Shown: one piece after another, positions 33,714-42,325 of the stretch
Position numbering within the stretch: position 1 is the first letter of the stretch
How the letters are laid out: every line of letters begins with the position of its first letter
Source of the DNA: Streptomyces diastaticus subsp. diastaticus
GTDB taxonomy: Bacteria > Actinomycetota > Actinomycetes > Streptomycetales > Streptomycetaceae
Assembly: GCF_011170125.1 (NCBI RefSeq)
Contig: NZ_BLLN01000003.1
Coordinates: 1,246,001 to 1,310,000 of the forward strand
DNA length: 64,000 nt
Direction of reading: 5' to 3'
The notes under the pieces: model-generated
The model's input: only the letters and a program-made list of their open reading frames with translations
What the model was told of the DNA's origin: nothing
Database searches by the model: none
Made by a program: the position numbers and the translations under genes

Positions 33714-34369
33714 GGAGGCAGTATCGCCCCGTCGGCCGCGGCGGCCGGGCGCGGGGCCGCGGTGGCCGGGACCGCGAAGAGCCTCAGGAACCACTGGGCC
33801 AGCGGCCCGATGGACAGGGCGTACACCACCGTGCCCACGCCGACGGTGCCGCCGAGGGCGAAGCCGGTCACCACCACCAGCACCTCGATGCCGGTGCGGA
33901 CCAGCCGCACGGAGCCGCCGGTGACCTGGTGCAGGCCGGTCATCAGGCCGTCGCGCGGACCGGGACCGAACCGGGCGGCGATGTACAGGCCGGTCGCTGC
34001 TCCGTTCAGGACGACGCCGGTGACCATCAGCGTCACCCGGACGGCGAGGTGCCCGGTGGAGGGGAGGAGGGCCAGTGTCGCGTCCAGCGCGACACCGACC
34101 ACGAAGACGTTGCAGACCGTGCCGAGGCCGGGCCGCTGGCGCAGGGGTATCCACAGCAGCAGCACCGCCGCGCCGACCACGATCGACACCACCCCCATCG
34201 ACAGCCCGCTCAGCTCCGACAGGCCCTGCTGGAACACCCCCCACGGCTCCAGTCCGAGCCCGCCCCGCACCAGCAGGGCGACGCTCACCCCGTACAGCAC
34301 GAGGCCGGTGGACAACTGGACGAGGCGGCGGGGGAGCCGGCGCTCGTGCAGGCGTGGCGTGAGGAACAC
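33710..34369 (-). CDS. yczE: YczE-type integral membrane protein
   Basis: A 219-residue five- to six-helix membrane protein matching the YczE (YitT-like) group: RRLVQLSTGLVLYGVSVALLVRGGLGLEPWGVFQQGLSELSGLSMG and ARFGPGPRDGLMTGLHQVTGG. Genes of this family are commonly found beside MocR regulators of the YczR subgroup, exactly as here. The GTG at 34369 has AGGAGG five bases upstream. Transport substrate is unknown. It is divergent from the MocR gene across a 99-base gap that holds a palindrome, and is likely the target of that regulator. Confidence 0.82.
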   Translation of the reverse strand: MFLTPRLHERRLPRRLVQLSTGLVLYGVSVALLVRGGLGLEPWGVFQQGLSELSGLSMGVVSIVVGAAVLLLWIPLRQRPGLGTVCNVFVVGVALDATLALLPSTGHLAVRVTLMVTGVVLNGAATGLYIAARFGPGPRDGLMTGLHQVTGGSVRLVRTGIEVLVVVTGFALGGTVGVGTVVYALSIGPLAQWFLRLFAVPATAAPRPAAAADGAILPP

Positions 34370-34386
34370 CGCGACCTCCTGGCTGG

Positions 34387-34413
34387 TGACAGTGGACTGA
34401 CACGTGTCACTGT
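34387..34413. promoter_or_regulatory. Palindromic operator between yczE and yczR
   Basis: TGACACGTGTCA at 34398-34409 is a perfect 12-base palindrome, flanked by an outer inverted pair ACAGTG (34389-34394) and CACTGT (34408-34413). It lies between the divergent yczE and MocR-type genes. A MocR binding site is inferred. Confidence 0.6.
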
Positions 34414-34468
34414 GTGGCGTGCGAACAACGGCCGGACAGGGCCAATTCGGGGAAGGTGGACCGACTTC

Positions 34469-35995
34469 ATGACCCAGTGGACCTCGGTGACCGGTGCGGC
34501 ACAACTCGCCCGCCTGCTCGCCTCGCAGTCCTGGCAGACCCGTACCGGCCCCGGCGGACGCCGTCCTCCGGCCTACCGCGCCCTCGCCGACGGCGTCCGG
34601 CTGCTCGTCCTGGAGGGCCGCGTCCCCGTCGCCGCCCGCCTGCCCGCCGAACGCGAGCTGGCTCTCGCCCTCGCTGTCAGCCGCACCACCGTGGCCGCCG
34701 CCTACGAGGCGCTGCGCGGCGAGGGGTTCCTCGCCTCCCGGCGCGGCGCCGGGAGCTGGACGGCCGTCCCGGCGGGCAACCCGCTGCCCGCCCGCGGCCT
34801 CGAACCGCTGCCCCCCGAAGCCCTCGGCGCCCTCATCGACCTCGGCTGCGCCTCGCTGCCCGCCCCCGAACCGTGGCTGACCCGCGCCGTCACCGGTGCG
34901 CTGGAGTCCCTGCCGCCGTACGCCATGACACACGGCGACTACCCGGCCGGCCTGCCCGACCTGCGGGCCACGCTCGCCGAGCGGTACACGCGGCTGGGCA
35001 TCCCGACCATGCCCGAGCAGATCATGGTCACCACCGGGGCGATGGGCGCCATCGACGCCATCTGCCACCTCTTCGCCCCGCAGGGCGAGCGCATCGCGGT
35101 CGAGTCGCCCAGCTACGCCAACATCCTCCAGCTCATGCGGGAGGCCGGCGCCCGGCTGGTCCCGGTCGCCATGGCCGACCGGCTGCGCGGCTGGGACCTG
35201 GACCGCTGGCGCCAGGTGCTGCGGGACGCCGCTCCCCGGCTCGGCTACGTCGTCGCCGACTTCCACAATCCCACCGGTGCCCTCGCCGACGAGGAGCAGC
35301 GCCGCGCCCTGGTGGAGGCCGCCCGGTCGGCGGGGACCGTGCTCGTCGTCGACGAGACCATGACCGAACTCGCCCTCGACCCGGAACTCGCCCCCGCCCC
35401 CGACGGCACCTCCGCCCTGCCCCGCCGGGTCTGCGCCTTCGACCCGGCGGGCTCCACCGTGATCACGGTCGGCTCCGCGAGCAAGGCCTTCTGGGCCGGG
35501 ATGCGGATCGGCTGGGTACGGGCGGCTCCCGACGTGATCCGCCGCCTGGTCTCCGCCCGCGCCTACGCCGACCTCGGCACCCCCGTCCTCGAACAGCTCG
35601 CCGTGCACTGGCTGCTCTCCGGCGGCGGCTGGGAGGAGGCCGTGCGGCTCCGCCGCGATCAGGCGCGCGAGAACCGCGACACCCTGGTCGCCGCCGTCCG
35701 CCGGGAACTGCCCGACTGGAGTTTCGAGGTGCCGCGCGGCGGCCTCACCCTCTGGGTGCGCACCGGGGGCCTCTCCGGTTCCCGCATCGCCGCCCTCGGC
35801 GAACAGGTCGGCATCCGCGTCCCCTCCGGCCCGCGCTTCGGCGTCGACGGGGCCTTCGAGGGGTACGTCCGGCTGCCGTTCACCGTCGGGGGGGCGGTGG
35901 CCGACGAGGCGGCGGTGCGGCTCGCGGCCGCCGCCCAACTGGTCCGCGAGGGGGTGCGCGGCGGCGCTGAGTCCCCGCGCAGCGTGGTCGCCTGA
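34469..35995 (+). CDS. yczR: MocR-type PLP-dependent transcriptional regulator (YczR group)
   Basis: A 508-residue fusion of a GntR winged helix and a fold-type-I aminotransferase-like domain. The helix-turn-helix is AYRALADGVRLLVLEGRVPVAARLPAERELALALAVSRTTVAAAYEALRGEGFLASRRGAGSW. The PLP domain has VVADFHNPTGALADEE and the Schiff-base lysine in TVGSASKAFWAGMRIGWVR. Such proteins use PLP as sensor rather than catalysing. Placement divergent from yczE identifies the YczR subgroup. The effector and whether it activates or represses yczE are unknown. Confidence 0.88.
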   Translation: MTQWTSVTGAAQLARLLASQSWQTRTGPGGRRPPAYRALADGVRLLVLEGRVPVAARLPAERELALALAVSRTTVAAAYEALRGEGFLASRRGAGSWTAVPAGNPLPARGLEPLPPEALGALIDLGCASLPAPEPWLTRAVTGALESLPPYAMTHGDYPAGLPDLRATLAERYTRLGIPTMPEQIMVTTGAMGAIDAICHLFAPQGERIAVESPSYANILQLMREAGARLVPVAMADRLRGWDLDRWRQVLRDAAPRLGYVVADFHNPTGALADEEQRRALVEAARSAGTVLVVDETMTELALDPELAPAPDGTSALPRRVCAFDPAGSTVITVGSASKAFWAGMRIGWVRAAPDVIRRLVSARAYADLGTPVLEQLAVHWLLSGGGWEEAVRLRRDQARENRDTLVAAVRRELPDWSFEVPRGGLTLWVRTGGLSGSRIAALGEQVGIRVPSGPRFGVDGAFEGYVRLPFTVGGAVADEAAVRLAAAAQLVREGVRGGAESPRSVVA

Positions 35996-36004
35996 GAAAC
36001 GGCC

Positions 36005-36020
36005 GCGCCCCGCGGGGCGC
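36005..36020. terminator. Palindromic terminator candidate
   Basis: GCGCCCCGCGGGGCGC is a perfect 16-base palindrome, 9 bases after the MocR gene stop and 22 bases before the end of the convergent FtsK-like gene. Confidence 0.5.
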
Positions 36021-36041
36021 GCGGGGCGCGGGGCGCGCGGA

Positions 36042-37616
36042 TCAGCTGTCGGCGCCCGCCGGGACGGCGGGGGGCGCGGCGGGCGCCGGGGGGACCGTGA
36101 GCGGCTGGGGGCGCGGCGGCAGCAGCTCCAGCACGGCACGCCGGTCGGCCTCGGCCGTCCCCTCGTCGTACGGGTCGGGCGCGGCCGGCACCTGGAGGCG
36201 CTGGACGGGGCCGTCGCCGAGCCGGACCCAGCCCCGGCCGGGCGGGGCCGCGGCGGGCGTCGAGGTGTTGGGCGGGGCGCCGAGCACCAGGGCGACCTGG
36301 GCGGCGGAGGCGCGTCCCAGCACGACGCGGGCCCGGGTGTGGCGGCGTACCGGTTCGGCCAGGGCCTCGGTGGAGTCGAACTGCTCGGCCACCACCACGG
36401 TGACCTGGGCGGCGCGGCCGTGCCGCAACGGGACCTGGAGCAGACTCTGCGGGTCGGGCCTGCCCCCGGCCCCGGCCAGGTGCGCGAGGGCGGCGGGGCG
36501 GTCGACCAGGATCCACAGTGGGCGCCGGGTGTCCGGAGGCGGCGGATGGCCTTCCTGGCGGGCCCGGTTGGCGGCGATGAGCCGGCGTTCCGTCTCGTGG
36601 CAGGCCCATTCCAGGCCGGTGAGGGCGCCGTCGAGGTCGCACTCGACGGCGAGGACGCCCTCGCGGCCGGTCAGACAGGCGTACTCGCCGGTGCCGCCGC
36701 CGTCCACCACCAGTACGTCCCCCTGGCGCAGCGCCTGGAGGGCGAGGGAGCGCAGCAGTGAGGTGGTGCCGCTGCCGGGGTGGCCGACCGCCAGCAGATG
36801 CGGCTCGGTGGCGCGGGCACCGGTGCGCCACAGGACGGGGGGCTCGTCCCGGGGCTCGCCGTCGGGACCGGTGACGGGCAGGGTGCGGGCGGTGTCGGCG
36901 GCGTCGGTGAAGCCGAGCAGGTGCTCGCCGGGGGTGGTGGCGAAGGGCTGGGCGGTGAGGTCCGAGGGCAGGGGGGCGACGGCGGCGACGGTGAGTTCGT
37001 TGCCCTGTTCGTTCCAGTCGAAGCGGTACTCGCGGCCGCGGCCGAGCTTGGCGGCGAGGACCTGTTCGACGCGGAGCCGGGACTCGGGCTCGGCGTCGGG
37101 GAAGTAGCCGGGATAGCGCAGTAGCAGCCGGTCCGGGTGGCCGCTCCCGTCGAAGCTGTGCGAGGCGACGGCCTTCTCCCAGTCGCCGCCGTAGCTGTAG
37201 AGGGGCGCGGGGTCCTCCGGGACGGAGAAGTAGGGGACGAGCGACTCGTGGAGCGAGGCGAGCCGCCGCGTCCGCGCGTCGTCCAGGCCGGCGGGCGCGG
37301 CGGGCTTGCGGTCCCGGCCGGTCCAGGCGGCCGTGGCGAGCAGGGCGGCCAGCGCGAGCGGCAGTCCGTACCGGACGAGGGAGAGGACCAGCAGGACCGC
37401 GGCGATCAGGAAGAGCAGCGGGCCGCGCCGGTCCTTCGGGGTGTCGGCCCACTTGCGCCGTCCGGCGGCCGCCAGGCGGCGCAGGCCACGGGTGATCGTG
37501 ATCAGCGGATGGAGGACGTCCGTGGCGTTGTCCGCCGCCGACCGGGCCAGCTCACGGCTCCGGACGATCGGGGCGGTGCCGCCGCGCAGGATGCTGGGGA
37601 GTGGGCGCCGGGCCAC
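36042..37616 (-). CDS. FtsK/SpoIIIE-like membrane ATPase, unknown role
   Basis: A 524-residue protein with two membrane helices near residues 67-97 (PLLFLIAAVLLVLSLVRYGLPLALAALLATAAW). A cytoplasmic region ends in a P-loop domain whose Walker A reads AVGHPGSGTTSLLRSLALQAL, followed by GDVLVVDGGGTGEYACL and RRPLWILVDRPAALA. The canonical lysine of GxxxxGK[ST] is replaced by Thr (GSGTTS), so nucleotide binding or hydrolysis may be altered. Comparable proteins are found across Streptomyces beside a small membrane protein, as here. A DNA or peptide pump is possible but not shown. The C-terminus is proline-rich. Confidence 0.68.
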   Translation of the reverse strand: MARRPLPSILRGGTAPIVRSRELARSAADNATDVLHPLITITRGLRRLAAAGRRKWADTPKDRRGPLLFLIAAVLLVLSLVRYGLPLALAALLATAAWTGRDRKPAAPAGLDDARTRRLASLHESLVPYFSVPEDPAPLYSYGGDWEKAVASHSFDGSGHPDRLLLRYPGYFPDAEPESRLRVEQVLAAKLGRGREYRFDWNEQGNELTVAAVAPLPSDLTAQPFATTPGEHLLGFTDAADTARTLPVTGPDGEPRDEPPVLWRTGARATEPHLLAVGHPGSGTTSLLRSLALQALRQGDVLVVDGGGTGEYACLTGREGVLAVECDLDGALTGLEWACHETERRLIAANRARQEGHPPPPDTRRPLWILVDRPAALAHLAGAGGRPDPQSLLQVPLRHGRAAQVTVVVAEQFDSTEALAEPVRRHTRARVVLGRASAAQVALVLGAPPNTSTPAAAPPGRGWVRLGDGPVQRLQVPAAPDPYDEGTAEADRRAVLELLPPRPQPLTVPPAPAAPPAVPAGADS

Positions 37617-37655
37617 GTCTTGACTCCTGGGGGTGCGGGTGCGGGGAGCGGACGG

Positions 37656-37850
37656 TCAGAACTTGATCCCGCCCAGCAGCCCGGCGAGGCTCGCGCCGCC
37701 CGCCGTGATGCTGGGGGCGATGGCGGTACCCGCCAGGTAGAAGCCGAAGAGCGCGCAGACCACGGCGTGGGACGCCTTGAGGCCGTCCTTCCGGAAGAAC
37801 AGGAAGACGATGATGCCGAGGAGGACGACGCCGGACATGGACAGGATCAT
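37656..37850 (-). CDS. Small hydrophobic membrane protein
   Basis: A 64-residue protein, nearly all membrane: one helix at residues 5-19 (MSGVVLLGIIVFLFF), a short KDG basic turn, then a second helix region with FGFYLAGTAIAPSI and a glycine-rich tail GGASLAGLLGGIKF. It lies 39 bases upstream of the FtsK-like gene on the same strand and is probably translated with it. The pair may form one membrane complex. AGGAGA precedes the ATG. Function unknown. Confidence 0.75.
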   Translation of the reverse strand: MILSMSGVVLLGIIVFLFFRKDGLKASHAVVCALFGFYLAGTAIAPSITAGGASLAGLLGGIKF

Positions 37851-38180
37851 GAGAGTTCTCCTGGTGGGTGGGGACGATCACCATCAGTTGTTCCAGGCTC
37901 ACAGCATGTATCTGTACGACAAAAGGTGCAAATGGGGTAACCGGGGGTGTTTTCACTCGGCTGGTACGTCCCTGGAGGTGCCCGGCACCGGACGGTGGCA
38001 GCCTCGGCCCGTGCGCCCCTGGCCGTCCGGGCCCTCGCCCCGGGGCGTGCCCTGACGCCCCGGCGGTGGCAGTACCCTGGCGATTCACCCGGACGGCCCC
38101 CCGCCGTCCCGCCGGCCGGGCGCCCGCCCGGCCCGCGCAGCCACCCACCCCCGCACGAGAACGAAAAGGGCGTACCGCCG
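37851..38180. promoter_or_regulatory. Divergent promoter region
   Basis: A 330-base gap between the small membrane protein and the ankyrin gene. The stretch 37905-37945 (GTATCTGTACGACAAAAGG and neighbours) is unusually AT-rich for this genome and probably contains the leftward promoter. No gene or hairpin of note. Confidence 0.4.
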
Positions 38181-38594
38181 ATGAGTGAGGCACCCGACCC
38201 CGAGGTCGTCGAGCTGGCCACCAAGATCTTCGACCTGGCGCGCGAGGGGCAGCACGCCCGGCTGGCCGCCTACGTCGACGCCGGCGTTCCCGTCAACCTC
38301 ACCAACGACCAGGGCCACACCCTCGTCATGCTCGCCGCCTACCACGGCCACGCGGACGCCGTCCGCGTGCTGCTGGAGCGCGGCGCCGACCCCGACCGGG
38401 CCAACGACCGGGGCCAGACCCCGCTCGCGGGAGCCGTCTTCAAGGGCGAGGACGCGGTCGTCACCGCCCTCCTCGACGGCGGCGCCGATCCGGCCGCCGG
38501 TACCCCCTCCGCGGTGGACACGGCCCGCATGTTCGGCAAGGACGACCTGCTCGCCCGGTTCACCGCCGCCCAGGACGGTCCTGGCGCGGCCTGA
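38181..38594 (+). CDS. Ankyrin repeat protein
   Basis: A 137-residue soluble protein made of about three ankyrin repeats, the best being NLTNDQGHTLVMLAAYHGHADAVRVLLERGADPDRANDRGQTPLAGAVFKGEDAVVTALLDGGADP. Such domains mediate protein binding; no enzymatic part exists. Start at the ATG at 38181, with AAAAGGG roughly ten bases upstream. Common in Streptomyces, often beside catalase or unknown genes. Partner unknown. Confidence 0.82.
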   Translation: MSEAPDPEVVELATKIFDLAREGQHARLAAYVDAGVPVNLTNDQGHTLVMLAAYHGHADAVRVLLERGADPDRANDRGQTPLAGAVFKGEDAVVTALLDGGADPAAGTPSAVDTARMFGKDDLLARFTAAQDGPGAA

Positions 38595-38896
38595 ACCGCG
38601 CCGACCGGGGACGCCCGTTAAATCTGGTCGCGGCGCCGCGAGCCGCTGAGCCATCATGACGTCGTGATTCACGAACGCGCGAGCTGGGCAGGAGCCGCAT
38701 CATCGCGCGCACCGTGAACCGGCCCTCCCCGCGCCCCGTGGCCCGGGGACACCCTTGGGGCCATGGACGAGAGGCAGAGACGATGGACATCAGCACCCGA
38801 CAGCGGACGAGCGTGAAGAACGTCAAGACCGGTTGCGGCGCGGCCAGGTAGTGCACCGTCCCCGGTTGCGTCGACAGCTTGATGTGAGGCTCATCC
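38595..38896 (+). other. Leader region of the HEAT-repeat gene
   Basis: A 302-base gap after the ankyrin gene. It contains a palindromic GCGGCGCCGC near 38630 and a possible 22-codon open frame listed next. No terminator stronger than the short GC palindrome was seen. Confidence 0.35.
38783..38851 (+). CDS. Possible 22-residue peptide upstream of HEAT-repeat gene
   Basis: An ATG-to-TAG open frame of 22 codons encoding a basic peptide that ends KNVKTGCGAAR. GAGAGG lies about seven bases before the ATG. It ends 45 bases before the HEAT-repeat gene, so it could be a regulatory leader peptide or a small product with one cysteine. Such a short frame can arise by chance; only its ribosome site and third-position-poor bias (several A/T-ending codons, unlike neighbours) were available to judge. 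Confidence 0.25.
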   Translation: MDISTRQRTSVKNVKTGCGAAR

Positions 38897-40321
38897 ATGT
38901 GTGATTCCGTCGATCCGGTCATAGCGCCCAGCGGCACCCTCCTCGGCCTGCTCCAGCGGGGCAGGGGGGACGGCACGCTGCACGCCCTGACCGCCCCCCG
39001 TTCCGAGGCGCTCGCCGCCCTCGACCAGTGCGTCCTGCGCGACCCCCGCCACGACTGGCGGGTGGAGAACCGCTCCCTCTACTACGCCCGGCTCTACCTC
39101 GACCTGGACGGCTCCCTGGACGCCGTCGAGGCGCACCTCTTCGCGCCCGAGGACCACGCCGCCCCGGGCGAGGAACGCACCGGCCTGGCCGTCAGCGTCC
39201 TCGGCCACCTCGCCTCCTACGGTCGCGAGGACGCCCTGGCGCTCCTGCGCCGGTACGCGGCCCACGGCGCCAACTGGCCCTGGGCCCTGGACGAACTGGC
39301 CGTACGCGACGACGACGCCGCCCTCGCCGCGCTGGCCGCCCCCGTCCTCGCCCGGTTCCCCGCCACCGCCGAGGGCGAGGCGGAACTGGCCGCCGCGGCC
39401 GGCGACAGCTACGAACCGAGGCCCTGGCACCTCTGGGCCGAGGACCCCGACCCGGCGGTCGGCCCGCGCGTCAAGGCGGCCCTGGAGCGGTCCTCCTTCG
39501 GCCTGTGGCAGCGCCAGCTCACCGCCCCCGACCGCCCGCAGTGGAGCGTGGACGGAGTCCTGAGCTGGGCCCAGGAGGGCCACGACCGCGGCAACGACCG
39601 CCACGTGCCCGCCGCCCGGTGCCTGGCCACCGTCGCCACCGCCGCCGACCGGCCGGCGCTGCTGGCCGCCGCCCGCGGCGGACTCGACGGGGCGCGCGCC
39701 GCCGCCCTCAGCCACCTCGCGCGCACCGGCGACCCGGCGGCGCTCGACCTCATCGAGGCCGCCGTCGCCGACGGCTCGCCCGTGGTCCGCGAGGCCGCCG
39801 TCGAGTCGCTGGGGCGGATGGAGGGCGACACGGTCCTCGCCCGTGCCCGTCGCTGGGCCCCGCGCCCCGACGCCCTCGGCTCCGCCGCCGGACGACTCCT
39901 CGCCTGCCGGGGCCGGACCGGCGACGGCCCCCTGGTCCTCGCCGCGCTGCGCGAAGCGGTGCGCGGCCACGGCCCCGACGGGCCCGCCCTGTGGTGCCTG
40001 GTGGACGGCGCCGGGCGCCTCGGCATCGCGCAGGCCGCGCCGGTCCTGCGCCACCTCTACCGCGAGACGGCCTCCTCCCACCTGCGCGGCCGCACCGCCC
40101 AGGCGCTGGCCGCCACCGACGCCTCCTTCGCCAGCGGCTTCGCCGTCGAATGCCTCTGGGACTGCGAGGAGACCACCCGCGAGGTAGGCGCCCGCCACGC
40201 CGCCACCGGCGACCAGCGCGTCGTCGGCCGCCTCCGCCGCCTGGCCGCCGACCCGGCCGAGGAGGCGGAGGTCCAGACCGCGGTCCGCAGCCGCATCGGG
40301 CCGGACACGGCGGCGATCTGA
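38897..40321 (+). CDS. HEAT-repeat protein
   Basis: A 474-residue helical-repeat protein. The N-terminal part (MCDSVDPVIAPSGTLLGLLQRGRGDGTLHAL) is conserved-looking. HEAT-like repeats dominate from about residue 235, for example GARAAALSHLARTGDPAALDLIEAAVADGSPVVREAAVESLGRM. No catalytic motif is visible, so it is likely a scaffold or binding protein. GTGAGG lies eight bases before the ATG. It is followed by 386 gene-free bases and then the condensin-like operon on the same strand; a link between them is not shown. Confidence 0.75.
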   Translation: MCDSVDPVIAPSGTLLGLLQRGRGDGTLHALTAPRSEALAALDQCVLRDPRHDWRVENRSLYYARLYLDLDGSLDAVEAHLFAPEDHAAPGEERTGLAVSVLGHLASYGREDALALLRRYAAHGANWPWALDELAVRDDDAALAALAAPVLARFPATAEGEAELAAAAGDSYEPRPWHLWAEDPDPAVGPRVKAALERSSFGLWQRQLTAPDRPQWSVDGVLSWAQEGHDRGNDRHVPAARCLATVATAADRPALLAAARGGLDGARAAALSHLARTGDPAALDLIEAAVADGSPVVREAAVESLGRMEGDTVLARARRWAPRPDALGSAAGRLLACRGRTGDGPLVLAALREAVRGHGPDGPALWCLVDGAGRLGIAQAAPVLRHLYRETASSHLRGRTAQALAATDASFASGFAVECLWDCEETTREVGARHAATGDQRVVGRLRRLAADPAEEAEVQTAVRSRIGPDTAAI

Positions 40322-40707
40322 CGAGCCGCCGGGGCAGGGGGACCCCGGCGGTCGCACGGCACCGCGGCCCGGGCCCGCGGAGCACCGTCGCCGGCCGCGT
40401 GGGCCAGAGACGAGGCGGCCCGGCACGGGCGGGGCACGGCGCACCGAGACCCGACGCCGCACCGGCGGCGGCGCGAGCGACGCCGACGCGGCGACAGGCC
40501 ATGTCACGTCCTTTTCTGGCACCTTGAGGACGTGGCCGGACCGGGCGACGAGGGAAGGCGCGGAGAGGGCACGGCCACCGCGCCCCACGGGCCCTTCGGC
40601 CGGCCCGGGCCCCGCGGCACCCCGCCCCCGCCCCGGCGGCCGCCCGCACCCGTCTCCTCGACGGTACGTTTCGCCCGATGTCGGAGCGAGGATCTAGGCT
40701 GTCCCCC
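40322..40707 (+). promoter_or_regulatory. Upstream region of the condensin-like operon
   Basis: A 386-base gap, mostly featureless GC-rich DNA. Its end carries TAGGCT at 40695-40700, 7 bases before the GTG at 40708, a good -10 for a leaderless transcript. This decides the start codon of the kleisin-like gene. No clear terminator follows the HEAT-repeat gene. Confidence 0.45.
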
Positions 40708-42243
40708 GTGACTTCGCCCGCCTCCACGGAACCCGCTCCGTCCCAGCTCAGCGCGGGGCCGCGCCCGGCGCCGGGCCCGGCCGCCGACGAGGGCCTGGCG
40801 CGGCGGCTGCGGGCGCTGGCCTGCACGGCGCCGCTGCACGACCTGGACACCCGCAAGGCCAACCTGGCGGGGGAGTACGCGGGGTACGCGATGGCCGAGG
40901 TGGCCCTGGCCGCCATCGACCTGGTCACGCTCCACATGGACTTCGACACCGGCGCCGACCACGAGCAGATAGTGGCCAGGCTGCTGCCCCGCATCGCCGC
41001 CCAGGCCCCGGCCCGCCCCGCCGCCGAGCACGAGCGGGTCGCCCGCTGGGTCCTGGAGAACCTCGTCAACGTCGGCAGCGTCGACCGCGGTTTCCGCGCC
41101 GTGTACGGCACGTTCGCGCCCGACGGGAGCTACGTCCGCCGCGACTACGACTTCAAACTGGTGGAGGAGGTCCCCGGCCGCGGCGGCAGCGTCTACCTCC
41201 GCACCACCGACGAGGCGGTCAACGTCCTGGTCGGCGCCCTCGACACGGACGTCACCAGCGCCCAGATCGCCGCCGAGGTCAAGCTGGAGGTGCTCATCAA
41301 CCGGGGCCGCCTCGCCGACGCCCAACTCGCCGCCGAACAGGCCCGGTACCGCACCGTCCAGTACTCCGAGACGCTCCGCCGCGCCCTCGACGCCACCCGG
41401 CGCAACGTCCGAGCCGTCGACTGGCTCGGCGCCGTCCCCGACATGATCGCCGAGGCGCTCGACCACGTGGCCGACCGCTACCGCCACGAGAACGCCATCC
41501 TCACCAACATCCGCAAGGCCCGTGACGAGTCCGAGGACCCCGAGCAGAAACGGCGCGCCGCCGAACTGGTCGACATCGTCAAGGACTGCATCCGCCGGCA
41601 CACCCAGCTCCAGGCCCGGCTCCTCGAAGCGGGCCCGCTCTTCCGCGCCGAGCAGGACCGCCAGGCGTTCGCCGCCCCCGCCGCCCGGACCGGCGTCGAC
41701 CTCTACGGCCAGCTCCTCGCACCGCTGCTGCCGCTCCCCGTCGAGCAGGCCTCGCGCGCCACCGACGCCTGGTTCGCCCACGGCACCGGCCTGCGCACCC
41801 CCGCCTCGGTCCGCGTCGGCGACCTGGTCGACCTGCTGCTCACCCCGCCGGTCGAACGCGCCCACCTCGGCGCCGAGATGCCCGAGCCGGACCTGATCGC
41901 CACCCCGGACGACAGCCGCTTCAGCGAGGAGCAGCTCGCCACCGCCCGCGACCTCCTCGACCTCGAGTGGGACGCGCCCCGCCGCCTCTCCGGACTGCTG
42001 GCCGAGGCCCGCCGCCGCGACGACGACCCCTACGGCCTGCCGTACCTGGTGGCCCTCATCGCGGTGCACGCGGCCTCCCCGCCGGTCGGCACCGCCTACC
42101 GCCAGGGCGAGCGGCGCCTGCTGTTCGCCGTGGACGACGGCACCGAACTCGACGACCCCCACTTCGGCGGCGCCGACCTGATCGTCGGCAGCGCCCTCCT
42201 CGACGCCGCGGGCATGGCCGCCGACCGCACGGAGTCGGCGTGA
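40708..42243 (+). CDS. MukF/MksF (JetA)-like kleisin subunit
   Basis: A 511-residue largely helical protein. The region YLRTTDEAVNVLVGALDTDVTSAQIAAEVKLEVLINRGRLADAQLAAEQARYR matches the JetA/MksF pattern (LT-x-E-G-x2-FL, then Q-L-x3-EQ-I-x-RG-x-F-x2-A). A long alpha-helical segment follows, and a C-terminal winged-helix-like part. In MukBEF-type condensins this subunit bridges the ATPase heads and carries the small E subunit. Gene order here (kleisin, small subunit, SMC) is that of jetABC. The GTG start is leaderless. Homology is by pattern only. Confidence 0.65.
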   Translation: MTSPASTEPAPSQLSAGPRPAPGPAADEGLARRLRALACTAPLHDLDTRKANLAGEYAGYAMAEVALAAIDLVTLHMDFDTGADHEQIVARLLPRIAAQAPARPAAEHERVARWVLENLVNVGSVDRGFRAVYGTFAPDGSYVRRDYDFKLVEEVPGRGGSVYLRTTDEAVNVLVGALDTDVTSAQIAAEVKLEVLINRGRLADAQLAAEQARYRTVQYSETLRRALDATRRNVRAVDWLGAVPDMIAEALDHVADRYRHENAILTNIRKARDESEDPEQKRRAAELVDIVKDCIRRHTQLQARLLEAGPLFRAEQDRQAFAAPAARTGVDLYGQLLAPLLPLPVEQASRATDAWFAHGTGLRTPASVRVGDLVDLLLTPPVERAHLGAEMPEPDLIATPDDSRFSEEQLATARDLLDLEWDAPRRLSGLLAEARRRDDDPYGLPYLVALIAVHAASPPVGTAYRQGERRLLFAVDDGTELDDPHFGGADLIVGSALLDAAGMAADRTESA

Positions 42244-42325
42244 CCGCCGCCCGCCGCGCCCCGTCCCCCCGCCTCCCGGCCCCGTACCGCCGCCCGGGCA
42301 CGTCCCACCACCAGGAGCACCACCC

